Origin: Telluria sp042683405 | Lineage (GTDB): Bacteria > Pseudomonadota > Gammaproteobacteria > Burkholderiales > Burkholderiaceae_D | NCBI RefSeq assembly: GCF_042683405.1 | Contig: NZ_JBHUJS010000003.1 | Coordinates: 310,001 to 374,000, forward strand | Reading direction: 5' to 3' | Length of the DNA stretch: 64,000 bases | Shown here: positions 16,987 through 25,518 of the stretch, one piece after another | Position numbering within the stretch: position 1 is the stretch's first letter | How the letters are laid out: every line of letters begins with the position of its first letter | The notes under the pieces: model-generated | Told to the model about the DNA's origin: nothing | What the model saw: the letters and a program-made list of their open reading frames with translations, nothing else | Database searches by the model: none | Translations under genes and position numbers: made by a program

Positions 16987-17883
16987 TTACAAGGCCGCCG
17001 GTCCCGCGGGCGCGGCGAGCGGCGCGCGCTGGCGGCCCAGCACGAAGAAGCCGAACGCGGTCGCCAGCACATACATGCTGACCGAGTAGATGGCGGCCGG
17101 CAGCATCATCTGGAAGTCGCCCAGCACCGACAACGCGACGTAAATGGCCAGCGTGGAGTTGTGGATGCCGATCTCGAAGCCGATGGCGGTCGCATTCGGC
17201 TTGTCCAGTCCCAGCGCGCGCGGCACGTAGTAGCCGAGGCCGAGGCTGATGACATTGAAGGCGATGACCGCCATGCCGATCGAGGCGAACGAAGTAGTCA
17301 GCGCGTTCCACTCCTTGGCAATGGCGATCAGCGCCAGCGCCGCCAGCACCGCCATCGAGAAGCGCTTCATCGGCTTGTCCATGCGCGCCGCGAACGCAGG
17401 CGCGCGGCTGCGCACCAGCATGCCGATCGCCACCGGAACCATCACGATGCCGATCACCTCGATCACCTTGGCAGTCTGCATCGGCACGACCTGGCCGGAT
17501 TGCGCGAACGTGTCGATGGCGAAGTTCGCGATCAGCGGCAGGCTGACGATGGACAGCAGGGTGTTGATCGCCGTGAGCGAGATGTTCATGGCCACGTTGC
17601 CGCCGAACAGATGGCTGAACAGGTTGGCGGAGACGCCGCCGGGCGAGGCCGCAAGCAGCATCAGGCCGATCGCCAGCACGGGCGGGACATCGAGGCCGGC
17701 CACGAGGCCGTAGCAGATCGCCGGCAGCACGGCGGCCTGCAGGACGAGCGCCAGCACGACAGCCTTCGGATGCCCGAGCAATCGGCGGAAGTCTCCCGGC
17801 GTCAGCGACAGGCCGAGCCCGAACATGATGAGCGCCAGCGCTCCGATCAGCAGCGTCGGCAGCATGGTGATGAAGTTACTCAT
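16987..17883 (-). CDS. Bile acid:sodium symporter (BASS) family transporter
   Basis: This 298-residue inner-membrane protein has about nine or ten hydrophobic helices. It shows the family's conserved segments LMLLAASPGGVSANLFSHL and IGFEIGIHNSTLAIYVAL, which are the crossover helices and sodium sites. BASS proteins import organic anions such as bile acids, pantoate or keto acids with sodium; the substrate here cannot be told. GGAGACACC precedes the ATG. It is divergent from the MaoC-like gene, and the 112 bases between them should hold both promoters. The chemoreceptor gene follows on the same strand after 57 bases. Confidence 0.88.
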   Translation of the reverse strand: MSNFITMLPTLLIGALALIMFGLGLSLTPGDFRRLLGHPKAVVLALVLQAAVLPAICYGLVAGLDVPPVLAIGLMLLAASPGGVSANLFSHLFGGNVAMNISLTAINTLLSIVSLPLIANFAIDTFAQSGQVVPMQTAKVIEVIGIVMVPVAIGMLVRSRAPAFAARMDKPMKRFSMAVLAALALIAIAKEWNALTTSFASIGMAVIAFNVISLGLGYYVPRALGLDKPNATAIGFEIGIHNSTLAIYVALSVLGDFQMMLPAAIYSVSMYVLATAFGFFVLGRQRAPLAAPAGPAAL

Positions 17884-17995
17884 GGTGTCTCCATTTAGTG
17901 ATTGTTATCTCGACAAAATAACACGAAGTCACAGGGGTTCCGGAATTGCTGAGCTATGTTAATGTTGCGCTCTTCATAACCACCTGGCCGCAGCG

Positions 17996-18844
17996 ATGAA
18001 CCCGCGACTTCCACGCATGAATGCGATCACGCTGCTGCGCGCGGTGCTGAAGCGCGGGCGCGCAGTGGGCGATGCCTTGGAGGGCTTTCACACCGCGTAC
18101 CGGTTCGAAGGACTCGATGCGGACAATCTGCGCCGCTACAACGCCCTGCTGGGGTTCGGCCCCAACGAGCTGCCCCTCACCTACTACTACCTGATTGCGC
18201 AGCGCGCGCATGTCGCGACGCTGCTGCGCGATGCATTCCCGTTCGCCGTCGCGGGCATGGTCCACGTCGAGAACGACTTGATCGAACACCAGGTTCCGGC
18301 GTTGAACGCGCCGTTCGACATCACCAGCACGGTGCGCGTCGAGCCGCCGACCGCGACGGGCGCGCGCTACTGCGTGCTCGAATCGGTCGCGGAACATGGG
18401 GGCACGAAGCTGTTCACCTGCCGCAGCAAGTACCTGGCCAAGCGAGGCCGGCGCAAGGGCTCCCCGGCGCAGGAAGATACCGCCGGCAGTCCTGCGGAAG
18501 AGATCGACCGGTGGACGCTGTCTTCGTCCACCGGACGGGAGTATGCGGCCGTCTCGGGCGACTGGAATCCCATCCACTTGTGGAAGTGGTCGGCACGCCT
18601 GATGGGGATGCAAACGCCGATCATCCACGGCATGCACACGCTGGCCAAGGCCTGCGCGGCGATCGAAGCGCGCACCGGCAGTCACGTCACCGCCGTATCG
18701 GCGCGCTTCACATCGCCGGTTCCGCTCGGAGAGACGGCGAGCGTCGCGCTCGCGCCGGACGGGCGCGATTTCAGCGTCGTATGCCGGGACCGGGTTGCGG
18801 TCCAGGGCACACTCGGCTTCGCGCCGGCAGATTCACCCAACTAA
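17996..18844 (+). CDS. MaoC-like hotdog-fold dehydratase domain protein
   Basis: This 282-residue cytoplasmic protein has a double-hotdog layout: a divergent N-terminal half and a C-terminal MaoC domain. The hydratase motif is visible as YAAVSGDWNPIHLWKWSARL followed by IIHGMHTLAKAC, which supplies the Asp and His that act on enoyl-CoA or enoyl-ACP substrates. Similar proteins are called 3-hydroxyacyl dehydratases or acyl dehydratases. There is no strong ribosome site, and an internal ATG 8 codons in is an alternative start. It is followed 16 bases later by a MAPEG membrane protein, suggesting a small lipid-related operon. Confidence 0.8.
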   Translation: MNPRLPRMNAITLLRAVLKRGRAVGDALEGFHTAYRFEGLDADNLRRYNALLGFGPNELPLTYYYLIAQRAHVATLLRDAFPFAVAGMVHVENDLIEHQVPALNAPFDITSTVRVEPPTATGARYCVLESVAEHGGTKLFTCRSKYLAKRGRRKGSPAQEDTAGSPAEEIDRWTLSSSTGREYAAVSGDWNPIHLWKWSARLMGMQTPIIHGMHTLAKACAAIEARTGSHVTAVSARFTSPVPLGETASVALAPDGRDFSVVCRDRVAVQGTLGFAPADSPN

Positions 18845-18860
18845 ACCACACAGGAAGCTT

Positions 18861-19277
18861 ATGAACCAAGGACTGATGTTCTACCCCTGCCTCGCGCTGA
18901 TCGCCCTGACCTTCATCGCGCTGGTGACGATGTTCAAGGCCAGGCAGGCGGCACTGAAAAGCGGCGACATCAGCGCCGGCTATTTCAAGACTTACGACAA
19001 TGGCGAGAAACTGCCACGCAAGGCGCGGCAGGCGGAACGCCTGTTCCACAACCTGCAGGAGTCGACCCCGATCTTCTACTTCCTGTGCGCGGCCACCATG
19101 GCGCTTGGCATGGTCGATGCGGTCTACCTGGCGCTGGCGTGGTCGTATGTCGGGCTGCGCACGTTCCAGAGCATCGTCCACCTCACCAGCAACAAGCTGC
19201 CGGCGCGCGCGGGCCTGTATGCACTCAGCTGGGCCGTCATGATTGCGTTCGTCATCCGGCTGGCCGTGCAGATCTGA
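18861..19277 (+). CDS. MAPEG family membrane protein
   Basis: This 138-residue inner-membrane protein has four hydrophobic segments and the MAPEG pattern RQAERLFHNLQESTPIFYFL followed by YVGLRTFQSIVHL. The family includes glutathione transferases and eicosanoid enzymes; bacterial members are mostly uncharacterised. The ATG with AGGAAGCTT upstream is preferred to a start inside the preceding gene. It is probably co-transcribed with the MaoC-like gene. Confidence 0.85.
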   Translation: MNQGLMFYPCLALIALTFIALVTMFKARQAALKSGDISAGYFKTYDNGEKLPRKARQAERLFHNLQESTPIFYFLCAATMALGMVDAVYLALAWSYVGLRTFQSIVHLTSNKLPARAGLYALSWAVMIAFVIRLAVQI

Positions 19278-19325
19278 GCTGCCGCCGGGCGCGCGGCGCG
19301 ATCGATATGGCGCCGTAAAACAAAA

Positions 19326-19353
19326 AACCCGCTGCCTGTGAAGGGAGCGGGTT
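19326..19353 (-). terminator. Rho-independent terminator of tRNA-Thr
   Basis: AACCCGCT and AGCGGGTT form a perfect 8-base stem with a 12-base loop. On the minus strand it is followed by TTTTGTTTT, directly downstream of the tRNA 3' end. Confidence 0.85.
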
Positions 19354-19374
19354 GTTTGCTTACTGCGGTGTTCC

Positions 19375-19450
19375 TGGTGCCGCTTGCCGGAATCGAACTG
19401 GCGACCTTTTCATTACGAATGAACTGCTCTACCGACTGAGCTAAAGCGGC
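19375..19450 (-). tRNA. tRNA-Thr (anticodon CGT)
   Basis: The minus strand gives a 76-base cloverleaf starting GCCGCTTTAGCTCAG and ending with an encoded CCA. The anticodon loop TTCGTAA has CGT, at 19417-19415, and reads ACG codons. The T-arm GTTCGATTC and the acceptor pairing GCCGCTT/AAGCGGC are complete. It has its own promoter and terminator. No integrase or repeat of its 3' end was seen, so it is not used as an attachment site here. Confidence 0.97.
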
Positions 19451-19462
19451 TGAAGAGCGGGT

Positions 19463-19492
19463 ATTCTAGCAGAGAGTGTTAAGTCACTGCAA
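19463..19492 (-). promoter_or_regulatory. Promoter of tRNA-Thr
   Basis: On the minus strand TTGCAG, 18 bases, then TGCTAGAAT (extended -10) ends 12 bases before the mature tRNA. This is a good sigma-70 type match. Confidence 0.65.
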
Positions 19493-19517
19493 CCCCGCAG
19501 GGCACGCGCCCTCGCCA

Positions 19518-20516
19518 TCACTGGTGGTAGCGGCTCACGAGGTCGACTTCCTCTTTGGAACCGAGGAAGACGGGAACGCGCTGGTGCAGTTGCGTCGGCT
19601 CGATGTCCATGATGCGGCGCACGCCGTCGGTCGCCGCGCCGCCGGCCTGCTCGACGATGAAGGCCATCGGGTTGGCCTCGTACATGAGGCGCAGCTTGCC
19701 CGGCTTGGAGGTGTCGCGCACGTCGGCCGGGTACATGAAGACGCCGCCGCGGTTCAGGATGCGGTGCACGTCGGCGACCATCGAGGCGATCCAGCGCATG
19801 TTGAAGTCCTTGCCGCGCGCGCCGGTGGAGCCAGCCAGCAGTTCGGAGACGTAGCGCTGGACTGGCGGGTGCCAGTGGCGCTGGTTCGACATGTTGATGG
19901 CGAACTCCTTGGTCGCCTGCGGAATCTTCATGTCGCGCTCGGTCAGCACCCAGGAGCCCATCTCGCGGTCCAGCGTGAAGCAGTGGACGCCGTGGCCGGT
20001 GGTCAGCACCAGCATGGTCTGCGGGCCGTACACCGCGTAGCCGGCGGCGACCTGGCGCGCGCCCGCCTGGAGGAAGTCCTGCTCGGTTGGCGTGCCCATG
20101 CCCTCGGGCGCCTTCAGCACCGAGAAGATGGTGCCGATCGAGACGTTGACGTCGATGTTCGACGAGCCGTCCAGCGGATCGAACAGCAGCAGGTACTCGC
20201 CCATCGGATAGCGGTTCGGGATCGGGTGAATCGACTCCATTTCTTCCGATGCCATCGCGGCCAGGTGGCCGCCCCATTCGTTCGCCTGCAGCAGGATCTC
20301 GTTGGAGATCACGTCCAGCTTCTTCTGCACCTCGCCCTGGATGTTCTCGGTATCGGCCGAGCCGAGCACGTCGCCCAGCGCGCCCTTGCCCACGGCGTGC
20401 GAGATGGACTTGCAGGCGCGCGCGACCACTTCGATCAGCAGGCGCAGTTCGGCCGGGATGGTGTTGTTCAGGCGCTGTTCTTCAACCAGGTATTGCGTAA
20501 GGCTGACGCGTTTCAT
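19518..20516 (-). CDS. fbp: Fructose-1,6-bisphosphatase class 1
   Basis: This 332-residue cytoplasmic enzyme removes the 1-phosphate of fructose-1,6-bisphosphate in gluconeogenesis. The metal-binding signature FDPLDGSSNIDVN is complete, as is the substrate loop YGPQTMLVLTTG near residue 170. The length is normal. The ATG at 20516 has GGAACTCC upstream. It lies downstream of pepN on the same strand, but a strong nested inverted repeat fills the 90-base gap, so it probably has its own promoter or is expressed by readthrough. Confidence 0.96.
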   Translation of the reverse strand: MKRVSLTQYLVEEQRLNNTIPAELRLLIEVVARACKSISHAVGKGALGDVLGSADTENIQGEVQKKLDVISNEILLQANEWGGHLAAMASEEMESIHPIPNRYPMGEYLLLFDPLDGSSNIDVNVSIGTIFSVLKAPEGMGTPTEQDFLQAGARQVAAGYAVYGPQTMLVLTTGHGVHCFTLDREMGSWVLTERDMKIPQATKEFAINMSNQRHWHPPVQRYVSELLAGSTGARGKDFNMRWIASMVADVHRILNRGGVFMYPADVRDTSKPGKLRLMYEANPMAFIVEQAGGAATDGVRRIMDIEPTQLHQRVPVFLGSKEEVDLVSRYHQ

Positions 20517-20552
20517 GGAGTTCCTTTGGCTGGGTTTTGAATTCTTTATCTC

Positions 20553-20605
20553 AAAATGGGGACAGACCCCATTTTTAGCGAAAAAATGGGGTCTGTCCCC
20601 ATTTT
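20553..20605. repeat. 24-base inverted repeat built from GGGGTCTGTCCCC words
   Basis: The arms 20553-20576 and 20582-20605 are exact inverse complements 5 bases apart. Each arm is itself an imperfect palindrome centred on GGGGACAGACCCC and flanked by A and T runs. It begins 2 bases beyond the pepN stop, so it can also serve as that gene's terminator. Confidence 0.8.
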
Positions 20606-20606
20606 C

Positions 20607-23249
20607 TTAGTCGTTGGCGAGGGCTTTGCCGATCACCTCGCGGGTGTCGTTCGACAGCCGGCCGGAGGCGGACACCTGTTCCAGGGCGTCGCGCATGCGC
20701 ACCTGCAGCGACGGCAGGTAGCGGCGCCAGCGGTCCATCGAGCGCGCCAGGCGCGCGGCCACCTGCGGGTTGATCTTGTCGAGCGCGATCACCTGCTCGG
20801 CCCAGTATTTGTAGCCGCTGCCGTCCGGCGCGTGGAACTGCGCCGGGTTGGCGTTGCAGAAGGTGAAGACCAGGCTGCGTGCGCGATTCGGGTTCTTGAT
20901 GTTGAAGGCCTTGTGCTTCATCAGCTTGCGCACGGCGTGCACGTCGGTGTGCGGGGCGCTTGCCTGCAGGGCGAACCATTTGTCGACAACCAGCGCCTCA
21001 TTCTCGAATTCGGTATAGAACGCCTCCAGCGCGCGCGGGACGGCCGGCGAGTCGGCGTGGATCAGCGAGGTGAGCGCGGCGACGCGGTCGGTCATGTTGC
21101 TGGCGTTGTCGAACTGGTGCTCGGCGCGGTCGACGCCGAGCTGCGCGGCGGCGAGGTAGGACATGCACAGGTTCTTCAGCCCGCGCTTGCCGGCGGAGAT
21201 GGCGTCCGGGCTGTACGGCCCCGGCGTCTCGTTGGCGCGCATCTGCTCCTGCAGTTCGGCGCGCAGCTTGCGCCCGATGGTGCCGCGCACGAACTGGCGC
21301 GCGAGGTGGATCGCCTGCGGGTCGACCACTTCCATCTGGTCTGCGATCAGCGTTTCGGCCGGCAGCAGCAGCGCCAGCTCGCGGAACGCGGCGTCGAGCG
21401 TGTCGTCCACCAGTATCTTGCGCAGGGCTTCGATGAAGGTATCGTCGAGCATCAGCGCGCTGCCGTCGCGCACGGCGTTGGTCAGGCGCAGCAGGCGCGA
21501 CATCGCCAGGCGCTGGCCGGCTTCCCAGCGGTTGACCGGGTCGCTGTCATGGCTGAACAGGTGTAGCAGTTCCTCGTCGGTGTACGCGTATTCCAGGATC
21601 ACCGGCGCGGAAAAGTCGCGCAGCAGCGATGGCACCGGTTTTTCGAACACGCCTTCGAACTTGAAGGTCTGGCGTGCCTTGGTCAGCTCCAGCACGATGG
21701 TCGACTTGCCGTTCTTGCCCTGCACAGTCAGCGGCAGGTCGCGGCCATCCGCGCCCACCAGGCCGACGGCGACCGGGATGTGGAAGGGCTGCTTGCGCGG
21801 CTGGCCCGGCGTGGCGGGACAGGACTGCGTGAGCGTGAGCTCGTACGACTTCATCTGCGCGTCGTAGCGGGACTCGGCCCTGAGGACCGGCGTGCCGGCC
21901 TGGCTGTACCAGCGTTCGAACTGCGACAGGTCGCGCTTGTTGGCGTCCTCCATCGCGCGGCGGAAGTCGTCGCATTCCACCGCCTGGCCGTCGTGGCGCT
22001 TGAAGTACAGGTCCATGCCCTTGCGGAAGCCTTCGCGGCCGAGCAGGGTCTGGTACATGCGCACGACTTCGGCGCCTTTCTCGTACACGGTGACGGTGTA
22101 GAAGTTGTTGATCTCGACGAAGGAGTCCGGGCGCACCGGGTGCGCCATCGGGCCGGCGTCTTCCGGGAACTGGGCCTGGCGCAGGGTGCGCACCTGGTCG
22201 ATGCGCGTCACCGCGCGCCCGCTCGGGGTGCCCACCATATCGGCCGAGAATTCCTGGTCGCGGAAGACGGTCAGGCCTTCCTTCAGCGACAGCTGGAACC
22301 AGTCGCGGCAGGTCACGCGGTTGCCGGTCCAGTTGTGGAAGTACTCGTGGCCCACCACCGCCTCGATGCCCTGGTAGTCGATGTCGGTGGCCACGCGCGG
22401 GTTGGCCAGCACGAACTTGGTGTTGAAGATGTTCAGGCCCTTGTTCTCCATCGCGCCCATGTTGAAGTCGCTGGTGGCGACGATCATGAAGCGGTCCAGG
22501 TCCAGCTCCAGCCCCCAGCGTTCCTCGTCCCAGCGGATCGATGCCTTGAGGGACTGCATGGCGTAATCGGTCTTGTCCAGGTTGCCCTCTTCCACCCACA
22601 CCTGCAGCAGCGCATCGCGGCCGTCGGCCAGGCGGAAGGTCTCTTCCTGACACACCAGGCGCGCGGCGACCAGCGCGAACAGGTAGGACGGTTTCGGGAA
22701 CGGGTCTTCCCACTTGGCGTAATGGCGGCCGCCGGGCAGGTCGCCCTCGTCCAGCAGGTTGCCGTTCGAGAGCAGCACCGGGTAGCGATCCTTGTCGGCG
22801 CGCAGCATCACGGTGTAGCGCGCCATCACGTCCGGGCGGTCGGGGAACCAGGTGATGTTTCGGAAGCCTTCGGCCTCGCATTGGGTGAAGAAGTTACCGT
22901 TGGAGACGTACAGGCCGTTCAGCGTGGTGTTCTTTTCCGGATTGACGATGGTCTCGATCTCCAGCACCACTTCCTGCGGCGCGTTCGCGATGCGCATCAC
23001 TTCGCCGGTGACGGTGTAATCGCCGCGGCGCAGACTCTTGCCGTTCATGCGCAGCTCCACCAGTTCCATGTCGCCGCCGTACAGCTCGATGTCGCGCTTG
23101 CGGCTGTCCGGGTTCTGGCGCATGGTCAGCCGGCTCGCGACCACGGTCCGGGTCGGGTGCAGGTCGAATCCGAGTTCAACGGTATCCACCAGATACGAGG
23201 GAGGCTGGTAATCTTTCCGATAGATGGTCTGCGGGAGATCGGTACGCAT
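20607..23249 (-). CDS. pepN: Aminopeptidase N (M1 family)
   Basis: This 880-residue cytoplasmic zinc enzyme trims N-terminal residues from peptides during protein turnover. The exopeptidase motif GAMENKG and the zinc site HEYFH at residues 301-305 with E324 (SLKEGLT) are intact, at the positions found in E. coli PepN. The C-terminal part matches the family's beta-sandwich (DUF3458) and helical (DUF3458_C) domains. I prefer ATG at 23249 to a TTG 5 codons upstream. The gene is followed at once by the nested inverted repeat before fbp. Confidence 0.96.
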   Translation of the reverse strand: MRTDLPQTIYRKDYQPPSYLVDTVELGFDLHPTRTVVASRLTMRQNPDSRKRDIELYGGDMELVELRMNGKSLRRGDYTVTGEVMRIANAPQEVVLEIETIVNPEKNTTLNGLYVSNGNFFTQCEAEGFRNITWFPDRPDVMARYTVMLRADKDRYPVLLSNGNLLDEGDLPGGRHYAKWEDPFPKPSYLFALVAARLVCQEETFRLADGRDALLQVWVEEGNLDKTDYAMQSLKASIRWDEERWGLELDLDRFMIVATSDFNMGAMENKGLNIFNTKFVLANPRVATDIDYQGIEAVVGHEYFHNWTGNRVTCRDWFQLSLKEGLTVFRDQEFSADMVGTPSGRAVTRIDQVRTLRQAQFPEDAGPMAHPVRPDSFVEINNFYTVTVYEKGAEVVRMYQTLLGREGFRKGMDLYFKRHDGQAVECDDFRRAMEDANKRDLSQFERWYSQAGTPVLRAESRYDAQMKSYELTLTQSCPATPGQPRKQPFHIPVAVGLVGADGRDLPLTVQGKNGKSTIVLELTKARQTFKFEGVFEKPVPSLLRDFSAPVILEYAYTDEELLHLFSHDSDPVNRWEAGQRLAMSRLLRLTNAVRDGSALMLDDTFIEALRKILVDDTLDAAFRELALLLPAETLIADQMEVVDPQAIHLARQFVRGTIGRKLRAELQEQMRANETPGPYSPDAISAGKRGLKNLCMSYLAAAQLGVDRAEHQFDNASNMTDRVAALTSLIHADSPAVPRALEAFYTEFENEALVVDKWFALQASAPHTDVHAVRKLMKHKAFNIKNPNRARSLVFTFCNANPAQFHAPDGSGYKYWAEQVIALDKINPQVAARLARSMDRWRRYLPSLQVRMRDALEQVSASGRLSNDTREVIGKALAND

Positions 23250-23435
23250 GGTGTGCTTTCGCAAATGCCTGATAGAGACGGCATTTTACCAAGCCGGCGG
23301 CGCACACTGTTGTCATGAATACCAATGTTTCCGTATGTTCGCTCGGTAAGAAACTGTAAAATCACTGCAAAATCGTCTATCGGGCCATAGACTGAAAATT
23401 GCCCTCATACCGTGTCCAACCCGGAGCTCCGCAAA

Positions 23436-24077
23436 ATGAAACGCCTGACAATGTTCTTTCTCGCTGGCATGGTCGTCCTGCTCAGCGGCTGCGCCACGAC
23501 CGTGCGCAGCAATGTAACCGCCTTCCACAACTGGCCGGCCGACCTGCCGGACCGTACCTACGTATTCGATGCCACCGCCGCCGCGGACGATTCGCTGGAA
23601 TTGAGGGCCTACCAGGACCTGGTGCGCGGGGAACTGGCGCGTCACGGCTTCCGCGAAGGAACGCGCGAAGTTGCGGCCCTGGGCGTGTCGACCCGTTTCC
23701 TGACCACGGTGATCCCGGTCCGCGTGGTCGAGGTAGCCTATCCGCACATGTACACCAGCGCGCGCCTGGCCTACTTCCACCCGCGCCGGCGCGGCTACTG
23801 GGGCGGCTGGTACAGCCCGTACTGGTATGACCCGTTCTGGTACGGCATGCCGATGTACACCGAGCGCACGCAGATGAACTACCAGCGCGAGGTGCAGGTG
23901 TCGATCCGCTCGCTGCGCGACAACAGGCGCCTGTTCGACGTGACCGTGCGGAACCTGTCGCGGGTCGAGTCCACGCCGGAAATCATGCCGGTGCTGGTGG
24001 GCAGCGCGTTTGCCGAATTCCCGGGGCCGAGCGGCGTGTCGCGCGTGGTCGAGGCCAAGCTGGAACCGAAGAAGTAA
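23436..24077 (+). CDS. DUF4136 family lipoprotein
   Basis: This 213-residue protein has a lipoprotein signal with lipobox LLSGC, so Cys19 is lipidated and the protein is anchored to a periplasmic membrane face. The following sequence (YVFDATAAADDSLELRAYQDLVRGELARHGFREG in outline) follows DUF4136. A Tyr/Trp/Arg-rich stretch is seen near residue 110 (RRGYWGGWYSPYWYDPFW). The function of the family is not known. ATG at 23436 with GGAG upstream opens the signal peptide. It is monocistronic and ends at a strong terminator. Confidence 0.88.
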   Translation: MKRLTMFFLAGMVVLLSGCATTVRSNVTAFHNWPADLPDRTYVFDATAAADDSLELRAYQDLVRGELARHGFREGTREVAALGVSTRFLTTVIPVRVVEVAYPHMYTSARLAYFHPRRRGYWGGWYSPYWYDPFWYGMPMYTERTQMNYQREVQVSIRSLRDNRRLFDVTVRNLSRVESTPEIMPVLVGSAFAEFPGPSGVSRVVEAKLEPKK

Positions 24078-24104
24078 GCGGAAGGTTTGCTTGCTGAAGA
24101 ACCG

Positions 24105-24137
24105 GGGACGGTCCCTTGCTGGGACCGTCCCTTTTTT
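24105..24137 (+). terminator. Perfect GGGACGGTCCC hairpin with T-run
   Basis: GGGACGGTCCC and GGGACCGTCCC pair over 11 bases around TTGCT and are followed by six T. It ends inside the stop codon region of the convergent quinone oxidoreductase gene. Confidence 0.88.
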
Positions 24138-25110
24138 ATGGGACCAGGATGGACGAGCCGGTAGTGCGCCGCCCTTCCAGCTCGATATGTGCGCGCGCCA
24201 CATCCTGCAGCTTGTACGCCTGCTTGATGTCGATCCGCACCTTCCCCGACTCCACCATCTGGAACAGGTCCGCCGCCATCGCTTCCAGGTCAACGCGCTT
24301 GTCGATGTAGGCAAACAGCGTCGGCCGGGTGACGAACAGCGACCCGCGCGAGGACAGCTCCGTCAGCGAGAACGGCGGCACGGGACCGGACGCATTGCCA
24401 AAGCTGACCATCAGCCCCAGCGGCGCCAGGCAGTCCAGCGAGCCGATGAACGTATCCTTGCCGATCGAGTCGTACACCACCGCCACCTTCTGCCCATTGG
24501 TAATCTCGAGCACGCGGTCGACGAAGTTCTCGCGGTTGTAGTTGATGACGTGCGCGCAGCCGTGCGCCTTCGCCAGTTCCGCCTTTTCGTCCGAGCCGAC
24601 CGTGCCGATCATGGTCACGCCCAGCGCACGCGCCCACTGGCATGCGATCAGGCCGACGCCGCCCGCCGCGGCATGGAACAGGATGGTGTCGCCCGCCTTG
24701 AGCTTGTGGGTGCGGTTGAACAGGTACTGGACCGTCAGCCCCTGCAGCATCATCGCGGCGCCGGTCTCGAACGAAATGGCATCGGGCAGCCGCAGCACGT
24801 GGGTGGCCGGCATGTTGCGCACTTCCGCATACGAGCCCGGCGGGCGGCAGGCGTAGGCGACGCGGTCGCCCGGCTGCAGGTGCGTCACGCCCTCGCCCAC
24901 CGCCTCCACCACCCCGGCGCCTTCCATGCCGAGGCCGGCCGGCAGCGGCTGCGGATACAGCCCGGTGCGGAAGTACACGTCGATGAAGTTCAGGCCGATC
25001 GCATGGTGGCGCACCTGCACTTCGCCCGGGCCGGGCGGGCCCACCTCCACATCGACGTATTCCATCACTTCCGGACCGCCGGTCCGCAGGATCCTGATCG
25101 CTTTTGGCAT
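24136..25110 (-). CDS. qorA: Quinone oxidoreductase (zeta-crystallin-like, MDR family)
   Basis: This 324-residue cytoplasmic NADPH-dependent reductase has the family's N-terminal GroES-like domain (MEGAGVVEAVGEGV) and a Rossmann fold with AAAGGVGLIACQWARALG as nucleotide loop. There are no catalytic zinc cysteines, which marks the quinone reductase branch of the alcohol dehydrogenase superfamily. The length matches E. coli QorA. It is the last of three tightly spaced minus-strand genes (exporter, mgsA, qor), whose products share a theme of reactive carbonyl or electrophile handling; that link is inference. Confidence 0.92.
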   Translation of the reverse strand: MPKAIRILRTGGPEVMEYVDVEVGPPGPGEVQVRHHAIGLNFIDVYFRTGLYPQPLPAGLGMEGAGVVEAVGEGVTHLQPGDRVAYACRPPGSYAEVRNMPATHVLRLPDAISFETGAAMMLQGLTVQYLFNRTHKLKAGDTILFHAAAGGVGLIACQWARALGVTMIGTVGSDEKAELAKAHGCAHVINYNRENFVDRVLEITNGQKVAVVYDSIGKDTFIGSLDCLAPLGLMVSFGNASGPVPPFSLTELSSRGSLFVTRPTLFAYIDKRVDLEAMAADLFQMVESGKVRIDIKQAYKLQDVARAHIELEGRRTTGSSILVP

Positions 25111-25119
25111 GGGCTGTTC

Positions 25120-25509
25120 CTAGTTGTGCTTGCGCGAGGCAAGCTTCAGCTGCGTCAGCAGCAGGTGCGCGGTGGCGAGGTTGGTGGCGCAGGCGACGTT
25201 GTGCACGTCGCAGGCCCGCACCAGGGCGTTGATGTCCGGCTCGTGCGGTTGCGGCGTCATCGGGTCGCGCAGGAAGATGACGCAATCTATCCTCCCTTCC
25301 ACCAGGTCGGCGCCGATCTGGATGTCACCGCCGAACGGGCCGGAGTGCTTGCGTTCGATGGTCAGGCCGACTTCGTTGGCCAGGCGCGAACCCGTCGTGC
25401 CCGTCGCGGTCAGGGTGCAGCCGCGCAGGAAATCGGAATACTCCGCGGCCAGGTTGACCATGTCGTCCTTCTTCTTGTCGTGCGCGATCAGCGCGATTCT
25501 TGGTTTCAT
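25120..25509 (-). CDS. mgsA: Methylglyoxal synthase
   Basis: This 129-residue enzyme converts dihydroxyacetone phosphate to methylglyoxal and phosphate, a bypass used when sugar phosphates build up. It is short and compact as usual. The conserved catalytic segment GPFGGDIQIGA contains the key Asp (D62), and ATGTTG and FLRDPMTPQPHEPDI are the phosphate and substrate loops. It sits 9 bases after the upstream exporter gene and 9 bases before the oxidoreductase, in one operon. Confidence 0.95.
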   Translation of the reverse strand: MKPRIALIAHDKKKDDMVNLAAEYSDFLRGCTLTATGTTGSRLANEVGLTIERKHSGPFGGDIQIGADLVEGRIDCVIFLRDPMTPQPHEPDINALVRACDVHNVACATNLATAHLLLTQLKLASRKHN

Positions 25510-25518
25510 GGGCGCTCG

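Noticed and set aside
19375..19450. tRNA-Thr considered as an integration site of a genomic island
   Set aside because: No integrase gene and no repeat of the tRNA 3' end were seen nearby; the flanking genes are housekeeping.
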